Below are positions 52,798 to 60,813 of a stretch of 64,000 nt of DNA, in pieces. Below the pieces are notes generated by a model. That model was not told the origin of the DNA. It did not search any database and saw only the letters and a program-made list of their open reading frames with translations. This DNA comes from Polaribacter aquimarinus (lineage in GTDB: Bacteria; Bacteroidota; Bacteroidia; Flavobacteriales; Flavobacteriaceae): positions 434,001 to 498,000 of the forward strand of contig NZ_QFFG01000003.1 of assembly GCF_003129485.1 (NCBI RefSeq), given 5' to 3'. Each line of letters starts with the position of its first letter. Within the stretch, counting starts at the first letter, position 1. The position numbers were made by a program, and so were the translations under genes.

Positions 52798-52837
52798 TAA
52801 AAAGCCACAAAATGAAATTCATTTTGTGGCTTTTTAT
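52798..52837. terminator. Terminator after the sigma/GIN operon
   Basis: AAAAAGCCACAAAATGAA and the complementary TTCATTTTGTGGCTTTTT form an 18-bp stem with T and A tracts. It lies between convergent genes and can act in both directions. Confidence 0.9.
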
Positions 52838-52860
52838 TTGTATTTCTAGTTCTCAATAAA

Positions 52861-54036
52861 TTAATAATTTCGGTATTTCGCAGTTTCTTCAAAAACGTGT
52901 TCTAAAATTTTTTGTTCTTGTTCATCAAAAGTTAAACCTCTACGTTTCATAACTACATCTGCAACTTCAAATACTTTATTGGTTTTGTATTCTGTAAAAC
53001 CAGAGCTACCTCCCCAACTAAAAGAGGGTACAAAGTTTCTAGGAAAACCACTACCAAAAATATTGGCCGAAACGCCCACTACTGTTCCAGTATTAAACAT
53101 TGTATTTATACCACATTTAGAGTGATCACCCATCATTAAACCACAAAACTGTAAACCAGTTTTTGCAAAGCGACCAGACTGATAATCCCAAAGTTTTACT
53201 TCTGCATAATTATTTTTTAAATTAGAGTTATTGGTATCTGCCCCTAAGTTACACCATTCTCCAATCACAGAATTCCCTAAAAAACCATCATGCCCTTTAT
53301 TAGAATACCCCATTAACACAGCATTATTAACTTCACCACCAACTTTACAATAAGGGCCTAAAGTTGTTGCTCCATAAATTTTTGCGCTCAACTTTAATAC
53401 AGAATGCTCGCACATTGCCAATGGACCTCTAACAACACACCCCTCCATAACTTCTGCATCTCTACCTATATAAATTGGACCTTTAGAAGCATTTAAAGTT
53501 GCAAAGGTTAATTTTGCTCCTTCTTCAATAAAAATATTTCCTTTATTAACACTCTGAATGCCTTTTGGAATTGGTTGCGATTTTCTTCCTTCTGTTAAAA
53601 CATCAAAATCTTGCTGAATAGCTTTATCATTTAAAGAGAAAATATCCCAAGTATTTTTAACTTGAATAAGCTCTTCTTCAAACTCAATTTGAGTATACTC
53701 TCCAAAATTTACTTCTTCTTGAGAATTTGTTGTAAAAAAAGCAATAACATCTTCTCCTTTAAAAATAGCTTCATTTTCTTTAAGGTTTTTTACTTTTTCT
53801 ACTAAAGTTTTTGTTGGACAAAATGAAGCATTAATTAATACATTTTCATCCATTTCTACCATTGGAAACTTCTCTTCTAAATACTCTTCTGTTATGGTAG
53901 TTGTTGTTAAGCCAAGTTGTTTTTCCCACTTTTCTCTAATGGTTAAAATTCCAATTCTTAAATCTGCAACGGGTTTTGTGTAGGTAAATGGTAACAATGC
54001 ATTTCGAACATCACCATCAAATAGAATATAATTCAT
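52861..54036 (-). CDS. GlmU-like sugar nucleotidyltransferase family protein
   Basis: A 391-residue protein of the Bacteroidota 'GlmU family'. The first ~190 residues resemble a degraded nucleotidyltransferase domain (MNYILFDGDVRNALLPFTYT, then KPVADLRIGILTIREKWEKQ). The second half is a left-handed beta-helix with hexapeptide repeats (IYIGRDAEVMEGCVVRGPLA, YGATTLGPYCKVGGEVNNAV). No classical GxGTRM loop is visible, so catalysis is uncertain. It may participate in sugar-nucleotide or cell-envelope precursor metabolism. Confidence 0.82.
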   Translation of the reverse strand: MNYILFDGDVRNALLPFTYTKPVADLRIGILTIREKWEKQLGLTTTTITEEYLEEKFPMVEMDENVLINASFCPTKTLVEKVKNLKENEAIFKGEDVIAFFTTNSQEEVNFGEYTQIEFEEELIQVKNTWDIFSLNDKAIQQDFDVLTEGRKSQPIPKGIQSVNKGNIFIEEGAKLTFATLNASKGPIYIGRDAEVMEGCVVRGPLAMCEHSVLKLSAKIYGATTLGPYCKVGGEVNNAVLMGYSNKGHDGFLGNSVIGEWCNLGADTNNSNLKNNYAEVKLWDYQSGRFAKTGLQFCGLMMGDHSKCGINTMFNTGTVVGVSANIFGSGFPRNFVPSFSWGGSSGFTEYKTNKVFEVADVVMKRRGLTFDEQEQKILEHVFEETAKYRNY

Positions 54037-54082
54037 TTTTTCTTTTTTAGAAGTAATGCAAATTTACTTTAAAAAGTGCATA

Positions 54083-54117
54083 AAAAAAACCGAAAGCAAT
54101 AAATACCTTCGGTTTGT
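54083..54117 (-). terminator. Terminator after the CxxCH/T9SS protein gene
   Basis: On the minus strand, AAACCGAA and TTCGGTTT pair around an AT-rich loop, followed by TTTTTTT. Confidence 0.8.
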
Positions 54118-54135
54118 GTAAACTAAAATAGTTTA

Positions 54136-54933
54136 TCATTTTTTTATAAATTTTTGACTACCAATCTTATCATCAGAAACTACCTTTACAATATAAACTC
54201 CAGAGGTTAAAGTAGAAACATTTACTTTTTCTTTAGAAGTAGAAATAGTTTTAGATAATGCTAATCTACCAACATAATCATAAAACTGAACTGTAGCTTT
54301 ACTCGAAATGTTTGGCAATTGGATGTTTAAGTCATCTGATGCTGGATTTGGATACATATCAAAATCTAAACGTTTTTCCGCTGAGATACTTAATGTAGAT
54401 TTTGCAAATGAATCTGTTGAAGTAGTTGCTACTTGGTCTCCACCAGAACTTCCAGTTCCGTTAGCAGCTACCATAGCGGTATAAAATTTAATTGCTCCAA
54501 CATTTGTGTCTGGCGATCTCCATTTAAAAGTCCAAGAACTTTCGTTTAAGGAAGTACTCGCAATTGTATGAGTTAGAGATTTATTATTGTTAAAAACTTT
54601 TGTTTTAGCATTTGCATCAGCAATAAAAGTACCTACTTTAGCATTGTTATTGGTACTTTCTGCAGTAATTTGAAAACCATGTTTTGGAGCAGCTCCTCCC
54701 ATAACGGTTACATTATACTCTTTGTTTAGTTCGTAACCTGTAGCTGGAATATCAATTTGTATGGTTGGTGAAACACCAAAATTACCCCCAGAATGACACT
54801 GGGCACAAGTTTGATTATTATCTCCAGGTGAGCCTGATAGTTGATTTTGTCTTCCTCCTGCATTTGACATTAAAGTTAATGCTACGACTGGAATTAATAA
54901 TAAAATAAATTTAAAAAAGTAGTTTTTTTTCAT
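54136..54933 (-). CDS. T9SS-exported protein with choice-of-anchor V domain and CxxCH motif
   Basis: A 265-residue secreted protein with a signal peptide (1-24), then GSPGDNNQTCAQCHSGGNFG, which holds one CxxCH haem c-type motif. A beta-sandwich 'choice-of-anchor V' (Reelin-like) domain occupies about 50-170. The C-terminal ~75 residues form a type A T9SS sorting domain (LDFDMYPNPASDDLNIQLPN ... SGVYIVKVVSDDKIGSQKFIKK, quoted in part). It is probably exported across the outer membrane and anchored or released. Whether haem is bound is unknown. The direct repeat at 55113-55145 lies 180 bases upstream, in the orientation seen for the other LytTR-like sites. Confidence 0.85.
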   Translation of the reverse strand: MKKNYFFKFILLLIPVVALTLMSNAGGRQNQLSGSPGDNNQTCAQCHSGGNFGVSPTIQIDIPATGYELNKEYNVTVMGGAAPKHGFQITAESTNNNAKVGTFIADANAKTKVFNNNKSLTHTIASTSLNESSWTFKWRSPDTNVGAIKFYTAMVAANGTGSSGGDQVATTSTDSFAKSTLSISAEKRLDFDMYPNPASDDLNIQLPNISSKATVQFYDYVGRLALSKTISTSKEKVNVSTLTSGVYIVKVVSDDKIGSQKFIKK

Positions 54934-55112
54934 AATAATGATATTTAAAATAGTTGAATAAAAGTGTTTAGTCGTAAATTAATTCATAAAATTACATCAA
55001 AAATATTATTAATGTTCAGCCTTTTATGTTAAAAGTTTAACAATTAAATTTTAATATTTTTTAATATGATGTAAATAAAATCATAAATTCGCTGTTTCTA
55101 AAAACAATCTAC

Positions 55113-55145
55113 TTAAAAGGGAAAAATGCCCCTTAAAAAGGAAAA
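55113..55145 (+). promoter_or_regulatory. LytTR-type direct repeat, site A
   Basis: TTAAAAGGGAAAA (55113-55125) and TTAAAAAGGAAAA (55133-55145) are repeated head-to-tail with a 20-nt period. Near-identical repeats occur at 60293-60325 and, more weakly, at 59070-59103. The orientation matches the minus-strand CxxCH/T9SS gene. The site also lies 26 bases before the plus-strand thioesterase ATG. Confidence 0.55.
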
Positions 55146-55170
55146 TATTGAGTTAAAAAATTAAAATAAA

Positions 55171-55725
55171 ATGAAATCCCAATTTAAACATATTAAAGAA
55201 TCTCAACTTACTATTACAGAATTAATGCTACCATCGAACTCGAACTTTAGTGGTAAAATTCACGGAGGTCATATTTTAAATTTAATGGATCAAATTGCAT
55301 TTGCTTGCGCCTCAAAACATTCTGGAAATTATTGCGTAACTGCTTCTGTAAATAAAGTTGACTTTTTAAACCCGATTGAAGTAGGAGAATTGGTTACAAT
55401 GAAAGCTTCTATAAACTATACCGGAAGAACTTCTATGGTAGTAGGTTTGCGAGTAGAATCTGAAAACATAAGAACTGGAGAAATAAAACATTGTAATTCT
55501 TCGTATTTTACAATGGTTGCTAAAGATGAAAATGGAAAAAGCACCCCTATTCCCGGAATTATCTTAACCAATAAAAACGAAATTAGACGTTTTGCAAGAA
55601 GTATAACAAGGCAAAAAGAAGGTAGAAACAGAACTTCTCGTTTTAGTGGTAAAGCCTTTGAAATTAAAGAATACTTACACCTTCTTGAGCAAAGTAATTC
55701 TAAGGTTGAGTTAAAGGAAAAATAA
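55171..55725 (+). CDS. Acyl-CoA thioesterase (hotdog fold)
   Basis: A 184-residue hotdog-fold enzyme of the YciA/ACOT type. It shows IHGGHILNLMDQIAFACASK, with the catalytic-type N/D in LMDQ. CVTASVNKVDFLNPIEVGELV and the strand TSMVVGLRVESENI complete the fold. It hydrolyses acyl-CoAs to free acid and CoA, with unknown chain-length preference. The C-terminal ~45 residues form a basic extension (KNEIRRFARSITRQKEGRNR). It is followed directly by the lipoprotein gene (TAA then ATG). Confidence 0.88.
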   Translation: MKSQFKHIKESQLTITELMLPSNSNFSGKIHGGHILNLMDQIAFACASKHSGNYCVTASVNKVDFLNPIEVGELVTMKASINYTGRTSMVVGLRVESENIRTGEIKHCNSSYFTMVAKDENGKSTPIPGIILTNKNEIRRFARSITRQKEGRNRTSRFSGKAFEIKEYLHLLEQSNSKVELKEK

Positions 55726-56244
55726 ATGATCAAACTTAAAATCTGTTACTTTTTCAAAAAGTTTTTTCTTTTAATTTTTATCATTTTCTTTTTTGCAAAC
55801 TATTCTTGTAAATCAAGTAAAAATCGTTATCAGAAAAAGCACACCTCTGTTACAGAAGTCTCTATTTTTAATAAAAAAGATACTTTGTCTGTAAACCAAC
55901 TTCGCTTTTATAAAATTCAATCGGCAATGGATTGTATGAAAATGATGTACGAAAATTATGGTATTTGGAATAAAAAAATTTCTACTGTAGAAAATTATAT
56001 GTTAAGAAGAATTATTTGGCACAACATAAAATTAATAGATAATAATAATGAATTATTTACCGTAATTGCAACTGGGTATGAATCAAAAGAACTTTACTAT
56101 GCGGGTTTAATAGTTTTTGATTCAAAAGAAAAAGATAGTTTTGAAGAAAATCATCCTTTAAAAAATAAATTAATAGAAGTTCTTATAACAAAAATGAAAC
56201 GTAGAAATAAAACAGATTCTTCAGTTTATAAACTTTTTAAATAG
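55726..56244 (+). CDS. Hypothetical lipoprotein
   Basis: A 172-residue protein with a lipoprotein signal (FFANYSC). The mature part is mixed alpha/beta with QSAMDCMKMMYENYGIWNKK and LIVFDSKEKDSFEENH-like sequence. I do not recognise a family. Its ATG immediately follows the thioesterase stop codon, so it is in the same unit. It converges with the hotdog protein gene at 56256. Confidence 0.7.
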   Translation: MIKLKICYFFKKFFLLIFIIFFFANYSCKSSKNRYQKKHTSVTEVSIFNKKDTLSVNQLRFYKIQSAMDCMKMMYENYGIWNKKISTVENYMLRRIIWHNIKLIDNNNELFTVIATGYESKELYYAGLIVFDSKEKDSFEENHPLKNKLIEVLITKMKRRNKTDSSVYKLFK

Positions 56245-56255
56245 TTTAATAAGTT

Positions 56256-56678
56256 TTAACTAACCCTCTTATACGTTTTCTCTTCTATAAAATGCCTACG
56301 AATTGTTTTTGGTGCAATTACAGTTTCCCATTTTGTATAATCGAACCAAAAAAGTTCTCTAGTCACAAGTGCACACAATTCTTTTTGCTGATTGTAAAAG
56401 CTGATTTCCACCTTCATTTTTTGGTCACATAAACCTAATTCTTTACAATTTAATTCTACTAAGAAAGGTTGCGTAAACATTAAATATTTATACTGTTGAA
56501 TTTGGTCGTTTTTCTTTTGTAGACCCACTTTTAACGAATTCATTTTTAGCTTTGTAAAATGATTAACAAATAAAAAAGTTTCTACCAATTTCGAGGTGTA
56601 TTTTAAATAAGCTGCATTTTCCATCACCATAAAATCATTTACATCTTCACCCTTTACTTTATAAGTTCTTTGAAACAT
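56256..56678 (-). CDS. Probable hotdog-fold thioesterase-like protein
   Basis: A 140-residue protein. The N-terminal VKGEDVNDFMVMENAAYLKY resembles the 4HBT pattern (VxxxDxNxxxHxxNxxYLxY), but the usual histidine is replaced. Strands such as FLVELNCKELGLCDQKMKVE and ELCALVTRELFWFDY complete a plausible hotdog fold. It ends in a basic helix (KTIRRHFIEEKTYKRVS). The thioesterase call is tentative. It is separated from the upstream DUF5777 operon by a hairpin. Confidence 0.6.
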   Translation of the reverse strand: MFQRTYKVKGEDVNDFMVMENAAYLKYTSKLVETFLFVNHFTKLKMNSLKVGLQKKNDQIQQYKYLMFTQPFLVELNCKELGLCDQKMKVEISFYNQQKELCALVTRELFWFDYTKWETVIAPKTIRRHFIEEKTYKRVS

Positions 56679-56701
56679 AATTTTTAAGTTTTTTAATTAA
56701 T

Positions 56702-56763
56702 TAAAAGCAGATTGTTGTGTGTTTTTTTGATAATGAGAGTGTAACACAACAATACTGCTTTTC
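56702..56763. terminator. Long hairpin after the first DUF5777 operon
   Basis: AAAAGCAG-A-TTGTTGTGT pairs with ACACAACAA-TA-CTGCTTTT around a 23-base loop. It separates the minus-strand DUF5777 gene from the hotdog gene. No pure T-run follows on the minus strand, so termination is probable but not certain. Confidence 0.6.
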
Positions 56764-56784
56764 GTATTTCATTTTAATTATTTG

Positions 56785-57645
56785 CTAAAAAGTTCTAGAA
56801 ATGTTAAATCCTAAATGGATATCTCCTCCAAAGAAATTACCAGTTGTTTCGGTAATAAAACTTTTTTCTATCATAGTGATAGCATTCGATAAAATAAGCT
56901 GAAATACATGCCCCCCTGTTTCTATATCCACTCCAAAAGCCATTGAGTTTCTTCCATTAATAGATGTTAACTCATTAAAAGTGTGGTAATATTCGCTATT
57001 AAATGAAACTCTTTTACTTAATTTTATTCTGGTTCCAAATCCTAATGCAAAAATATCATGTGGGTCTGCATTTACTTTTACAATGTTTCTATGAACGTAT
57101 GTTGGTGTAATTTGAAAAGAAAAAGACGGACTTACTTTTCTTGCAATTAAAACCTGCCCTACATAAGATAAACTTTCTGCAAATGTTCTTTTATCTGTTG
57201 GCGGATAATCTTTTAAAGTTTTAAGTGCTAAACTTCCAAAAAGAGAAACTGCGAAAGGAAAAGAATTTTTACCTATTTTTTGTTTTAATAAACTATACTT
57301 TAAAAAGCTATCGTAAGTTTTATCAAAGCTACTTCTACCAAAACCAATCGTCAAGTTGTCTGTCCATCCATATTCTAAAGCAAAACGAATGTTAGATTGA
57401 TCTAAACCAAACAATTCATCAAAACCTAAATTTATACGTCCAAATCTATGAGAAATAATAAACTCTAATTCTTTATCTTTTCTATTTTCAATCGAGTGCC
57501 CGTTAATAATTCTCGTTCCCTTAAATGTTGCTGATACAATGTTTTCGGTTTCTGGAGTTTCGTTATCTAAAACATCTAACAAATCTTGAGACGATATTTG
57601 AATACTAGAAAATAATACAAAAATGGTGATTAATATCTTTTTCAT
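56785..57645 (-). CDS. DUF5777 family outer-membrane beta-barrel protein (copy 1)
   Basis: A 286-residue protein with a signal peptide (1-19, ending SIQISSQ) and DVLDNETPETENIVSATFKG. The DUF5777 core follows: RIINGHSIENRKDKELEFII, FGLDQSNIRFALEYGWTDNLTIGFGRS (quoted in part: SNIRFALEYGWTDNL) and QVLIARKVSPSFSFQITPTY. The last residue is F. It is predicted to be an outer-membrane barrel. Its paralogue at 61341 shares the same order of motifs. It is the last gene of the minus-strand cytochrome/OB/YceI unit, four bases after YceI. Confidence 0.85.
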   Translation of the reverse strand: MKKILITIFVLFSSIQISSQDLLDVLDNETPETENIVSATFKGTRIINGHSIENRKDKELEFIISHRFGRINLGFDELFGLDQSNIRFALEYGWTDNLTIGFGRSSFDKTYDSFLKYSLLKQKIGKNSFPFAVSLFGSLALKTLKDYPPTDKRTFAESLSYVGQVLIARKVSPSFSFQITPTYVHRNIVKVNADPHDIFALGFGTRIKLSKRVSFNSEYYHTFNELTSINGRNSMAFGVDIETGGHVFQLILSNAITMIEKSFITETTGNFFGGDIHLGFNISRTF

Positions 57646-57648
57646 CTT

Positions 57649-58197
57649 TTACTTTTTCTTATACGGTTTATGATTAAATTGAAAAGAAACTTTAATTTTC
57701 TGAGCTATGTTTTTGGCAACTACGGCAGGAATTTTAATGTCAAAATCTGCTACTTTTAAAAAAAACTCTCCTTTCATTGTTATTCCATTTTCAGTCTTAG
57801 TAATGGTTGCAGGAATTGTAACTTCTTTTGTTTTTCCATGAATACTGATATTCCCTTTAACATTTACGTCTGATGAGATGTTACTCATTGAATCAAAATT
57901 TAAAATTTGCCCCTTAAAAGTTGCTTTTGGGAACTTATCAGACTCAACATAGTTCTCATTAAAATGTTCTTGCATCAAGGCTTTTTCGAACATAAACGAT
58001 TTCATTAAAATAGAAATGGCCATTTTTCCGTTACTTGCATCAACAATACTTAATACTTGATTGTTTTTTGCTTTAATATCTTCCATTGGAGCAGAAGAGA
58101 AAAAAATAATGTTACCATTTTTAGTTAAAAATCTATCTTGAGCATTGGTAATGCCTATAAATAATAGGCAAAACAATAATGTATATATAATTTTCAT
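57649..58197 (-). CDS. YceI family periplasmic protein (copy 1)
   Basis: A 182-residue protein with a signal peptide (1-19, ending ITNAQ). A YceI-type lipocalin-like beta-barrel follows: GNIIFFSSAPMEDIKAKNNQ, FPKATFKGQILNF, INVKGNISIHGKTKEVTIPA-like motif and VKDFDIKIP-like KVADFDIKIPAVV. YceI proteins bind polyisoprenoid or quinone-like lipids. The paralogue at 60806 is clearly similar along its length (AKNNQVLSI, HFNE-YESD, PKATF). It is co-transcribed with the OB-fold and DUF5777 genes. Confidence 0.88.
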   Translation of the reverse strand: MKIIYTLLFCLLFIGITNAQDRFLTKNGNIIFFSSAPMEDIKAKNNQVLSIVDASNGKMAISILMKSFMFEKALMQEHFNENYVESDKFPKATFKGQILNFDSMSNISSDVNVKGNISIHGKTKEVTIPATITKTENGITMKGEFFLKVADFDIKIPAVVAKNIAQKIKVSFQFNHKPYKKK

Positions 58198-58208
58198 TTT
58201 TTTAGTTT

Positions 58209-58625
58209 TTAGTTAATTATTACGCATTTTACAAGAATAACATCCATTAAATAACCAGTACAAATTCCTTTTATTTTAATGACTTGTTCTTCTTTTAGAG
58301 TATTTATTTTTTTAGTTTCTTTATCTGATAAATGACAAAGTATACTTCCAAAATCATGATTTGTTTTAAGACTTATTATCCCTTTTCCATTTTCTATTTT
58401 TACTTCAGACACAACTCCAGTAACTTCAATTATTTTCTCTAGATACTTAGTATTTGCTTTGTTTTCATCCGAAGAAAAATCATTTATAATATCATTTGCA
58501 GTTAGTGTAATATCTGAAGATACTTTGGCAACGTTTACATGAGGTTTGTTGTACATTTTATAAGCGACAAGAGCTCCAACTATTCCAATAACAAGAATTG
58601 CAATAATGATTTTCTTTTTATTCAT
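58209..58625 (-). CDS. Membrane-anchored OB-fold (tRNA_anti-like) protein (copy 1)
   Basis: A 138-residue protein with one N-terminal membrane helix (IIIAILVIGIVGALVAYKM) and an extracytoplasmic OB domain of the tRNA_anti-like type: TANDIINDF, KYLEKIIEVTGVVSEVKIEN, IKIKGICTGYLMDVILVKC. Two cysteines near the end (GIC, KC) and one in SILCHL are shared with the paralogue at 60376 as GIC, NC and VICDI. The ligand is unknown. It lies between the cytochrome-like gene and YceI with 11-base gaps on both sides. Confidence 0.82.
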   Translation of the reverse strand: MNKKKIIIAILVIGIVGALVAYKMYNKPHVNVAKVSSDITLTANDIINDFSSDENKANTKYLEKIIEVTGVVSEVKIENGKGIISLKTNHDFGSILCHLSDKETKKINTLKEEQVIKIKGICTGYLMDVILVKCVIIN

Positions 58626-58636
58626 AATACTGACTT

Positions 58637-59002
58637 TTAATTATTTAAAGCTCCATTGTTTACCCAACATACTATTGCGTCAATATCGTCTTGTGCTAAA
58701 GAACTTCCAATAGGCATTCTTCTACTTGCTACAACGCTTTTTACAATGTTTGCACTATTTTTAACTCCGTTAAAAGTGGTTAGGTTTGGAAAATTACCTC
58801 CGTTACCATGACATTGAACACAATTAGCATCAATAATTAACTTTACACTATTTGAAAATGTAATAGTGGCACAAGGGTCTGAATTTTCTTCATTATTATC
58901 TTCTACAATCGTTTCTTCTTCTACATTACTTAAACAAGAAGTTAACGAAAAGCTTAGAAATAATAACAAAAGTATTTTTCTGAATTTTAAACTTTGTTTC
59001 AT
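58637..59002 (-). CDS. Cytochrome c-like lipoprotein
   Basis: A 121-residue lipoprotein (signal ending SLTSC) with one haem-binding CVQCHGNGG motif and a later RRMPIG that supplies a possible axial methionine. This is the usual layout of small class I-like c-type cytochromes in Bacteroidota. It would be matured by the CcsBA system, part of which lies at 62375. It is first in the minus-strand unit cytochrome-OB-YceI-DUF5777. The degenerate LytTR-like repeat at 59070-59103 lies about 70-100 bases upstream. Confidence 0.88.
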   Translation of the reverse strand: MKQSLKFRKILLLLFLSFSLTSCLSNVEEETIVEDNNEENSDPCATITFSNSVKLIIDANCVQCHGNGGNFPNLTTFNGVKNSANIVKSVVASRRMPIGSSLAQDDIDAIVCWVNNGALNN

Positions 59003-59069
59003 TTGAGTTGGTTTTACGATTATACCGTAAAGTAAATGATAACAAGAGTTTTACACACTAATAAGGTTT

Positions 59070-59103
59070 ACGAGAGGGAAATAAATTTGGTTAAAAGGGA
59101 AAA
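59070..59103 (+). promoter_or_regulatory. LytTR-type direct repeat, site B (one strong, one weak half)
   Basis: TTAAAAGGGAAAA (59091-59103) is identical to the first half of site A. A weaker half ending GAGGGAAAT lies 21 bases before it (59070-59082). The repeat lies upstream of the cytochrome-like gene in the same orientation relative to that gene as site C has to its own. Confidence 0.5.
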
Positions 59104-59140
59104 AAAGCTTTTAAATAAATTAATGATTTTAAAAAAATGA

Positions 59141-60238
59141 TTACATATTTAACCATTGTTTAAATTCAGCAGCTTTGTTTTTACTTATAATAATTTCTTC
59201 AGATGTTTTTGATTGTAATAATATTTTAAGTTGACTATTTCCATACTTAATAATTTTATCAATAGCTGTAATACTTATAATAAATTGTCTGTTTGCTCTA
59301 AAAAATAATGTAGGATTTAAATTGGTATACATATCATCTAAACTTGCATTAGATGTAGATCTTTTTCCATCAAAACAAACTACATAAGTAATTGTATTTT
59401 CTGTGTATATATATGCGATATCTTTTATAGGAATAGGTACTAACTCATTTCTTACGTAAGTTAAAATTCTTTGCTTTTCTCTTTCTATAGTTCCTTCTTC
59501 AGACGGATTTTCTTCTGCTACTTCAACTACTTTTTCTTTATAAGAAACCAAATCAGTATTTAATTTAGACAAATTAATCACCTCAGATGCCAATGTAGAA
59601 TTTTTTAATTCTAATTGTTTCTCATAGGCACTTCCAATAACTCTAACAGCAAAAAATGACAATACAATCACTAAAACCCCCATAATTAAAAAGATGAGAT
59701 AAAAATTAGTTTTCAGAGTATTCATTTGTGCAGCTATACTTTTAATGTTTACATGCGCAGCAACAATTAAATCGGTAGTTTTTAAAGGAGCAATATGGAT
59801 AACTTCTGATGATTTCTGCTCTGAACCTGACTTATTATTTACTAATACATCATACAAATCTTCTGAACTATTTTTTTCTTTTAAAGATGCTAATAAAGTA
59901 GGATTTGAATTCACTTTTTGTCCAACTAGCGTTTTATCGGGATGACTCACTTCTTTCCCGCTCCAATCAAAAACACTCAAAAACCAAGTATCACTATTAG
60001 AATTCGAAATAACCTTTTGAATATTATCAATGACTTCTTCTTTAGAAACTCCTTTAGAAAACTGAAAATCCATTAACTTAGAAATTTCATTAGCTTCTCT
60101 TTTACTAGACTCTACCTGAGTCTCTATTAATTGATTTGCACTGGCTTTAATAAAATATTGTGAAGCTATTGCCGCAATAAATAAAAAGATTATGGCAATA
60201 GAAAGAAATGTTAAAAAGTAAAGTTTGTCTTTTTTCAT
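59141..60238 (-). CDS. Membrane Cache-domain sensor with LytTR DNA-binding domain
   Basis: A 365-residue one-component regulator. Membrane helices lie at about 8-29 and 182-205. They enclose an extracytoplasmic Cache-like domain (DTWFLSVFDWSGKEVSHPDK, LVGQKVN). A coiled-coil linker leads to a C-terminal LytTR domain (about 265-365) with IAYIYTENTITYVVCFDG, LFFRANRQFIISITAI and IIISKNKAAEFKQWL. LytTR proteins bind paired direct repeats spaced about two helical turns apart. It sits between two paralogous gene sets, and repeats of that kind stand upstream of both. It probably senses a small periplasmic ligand. Confidence 0.88.
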   Translation of the reverse strand: MKKDKLYFLTFLSIAIIFLFIAAIASQYFIKASANQLIETQVESSKREANEISKLMDFQFSKGVSKEEVIDNIQKVISNSNSDTWFLSVFDWSGKEVSHPDKTLVGQKVNSNPTLLASLKEKNSSEDLYDVLVNNKSGSEQKSSEVIHIAPLKTTDLIVAAHVNIKSIAAQMNTLKTNFYLIFLIMGVLVIVLSFFAVRVIGSAYEKQLELKNSTLASEVINLSKLNTDLVSYKEKVVEVAEENPSEEGTIEREKQRILTYVRNELVPIPIKDIAYIYTENTITYVVCFDGKRSTSNASLDDMYTNLNPTLFFRANRQFIISITAIDKIIKYGNSQLKILLQSKTSEEIIISKNKAAEFKQWLNM

Positions 60239-60292
60239 AAGTTGGTTAAAAAACTGAAATATACTATATATTCTTTTCTTTTTACGTGAAAT

Positions 60293-60325
60293 TTTTCCTC
60301 TTTAAATTCATTTTTTCCTTTTTAA
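60293..60325 (-). promoter_or_regulatory. LytTR-type direct repeat, site C
   Basis: On the minus strand TTAAAAAGGAAAA (60325-60313) and TTAAAGAGGAAAA (60305-60293) repeat with a 20-nt period. They lie between the divergent LytTR gene and the second OB-fold gene, 50-83 bases before the ATG at 60376. Confidence 0.58.
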
Positions 60326-60375
60326 TTCATTTTATGCTACTAATAAAACTAAAAATACCTTTCTTTGATTTAAGA

Positions 60376-60813
60376 ATGAAAATAAAAAACAAACTTCTTA
60401 TTACCTTTATAATAACATTAGTTTTTATTACTATCTATTGTTTTGTAATGTCTTATTTTTCACCACAAGAGAAAAACTTAGAATTTGCAAATTCTGAAAT
60501 GACTCTGAATGCTGATGATTTGGTAAATTCTTTCTTAGTTAACCCTGAGTATTCAAATAATCTATACACTGGAAAAATTATTGAAATTACAGGGTTTGTA
60601 AAAAAAGTTACTTTTTTAAACAATAGAAATACAGTACTATTGTATTCAAATAATAAAACATCAGGTGTTATTTGTGATATACATCCTAGTCAGATTAAAA
60701 AAGTAAAAAAACTTAAAGAACACCAAGAAGTTAAAGTTAAAGGAATCTGCAAAGGGTTTTTAAAAGATGTTATCTTATTAAATTGTCATTTAGATTTTAA
60801 AGCAAATGAATAA
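60376..60813 (+). CDS. Membrane-anchored OB-fold (tRNA_anti-like) protein (copy 2)
   Basis: A 145-residue paralogue of the protein at 58209. One membrane helix (LLITFIITLVFITIYCFVM) leads to an OB domain with NADDLVNSF, GKIIEITGFVKKVTFLN, VICDIHPSQIKK and VKGICKGFLKDVILLNC. I chose the ATG at 60376. An ATG at 60286 would add 30 hydrophobic residues encoded by the repeat and promoter region. It overlaps the YceI gene by eight bases and starts a three-gene unit that mirrors the minus-strand one. Confidence 0.8.
   Translation: MKIKNKLLITFIITLVFITIYCFVMSYFSPQEKNLEFANSEMTLNADDLVNSFLVNPEYSNNLYTGKIIEITGFVKKVTFLNNRNTVLLYSNNKTSGVICDIHPSQIKKVKKLKEHQEVKVKGICKGFLKDVILLNCHLDFKANE

Noticed and set aside
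56256-56678. Considered as fifth gene of the DUF5777 operon
   Set aside because: A long hairpin and a 106-base gap separate it from DUF5777, and its hotdog-like fold has no evident link.
60286-60375. 30-residue N-terminal extension of the second OB-fold protein
   Set aside because: It would be encoded by the direct-repeat and promoter region and adds a second hydrophobic stretch. The ATG at 60376 gives a start like that of the paralogue.
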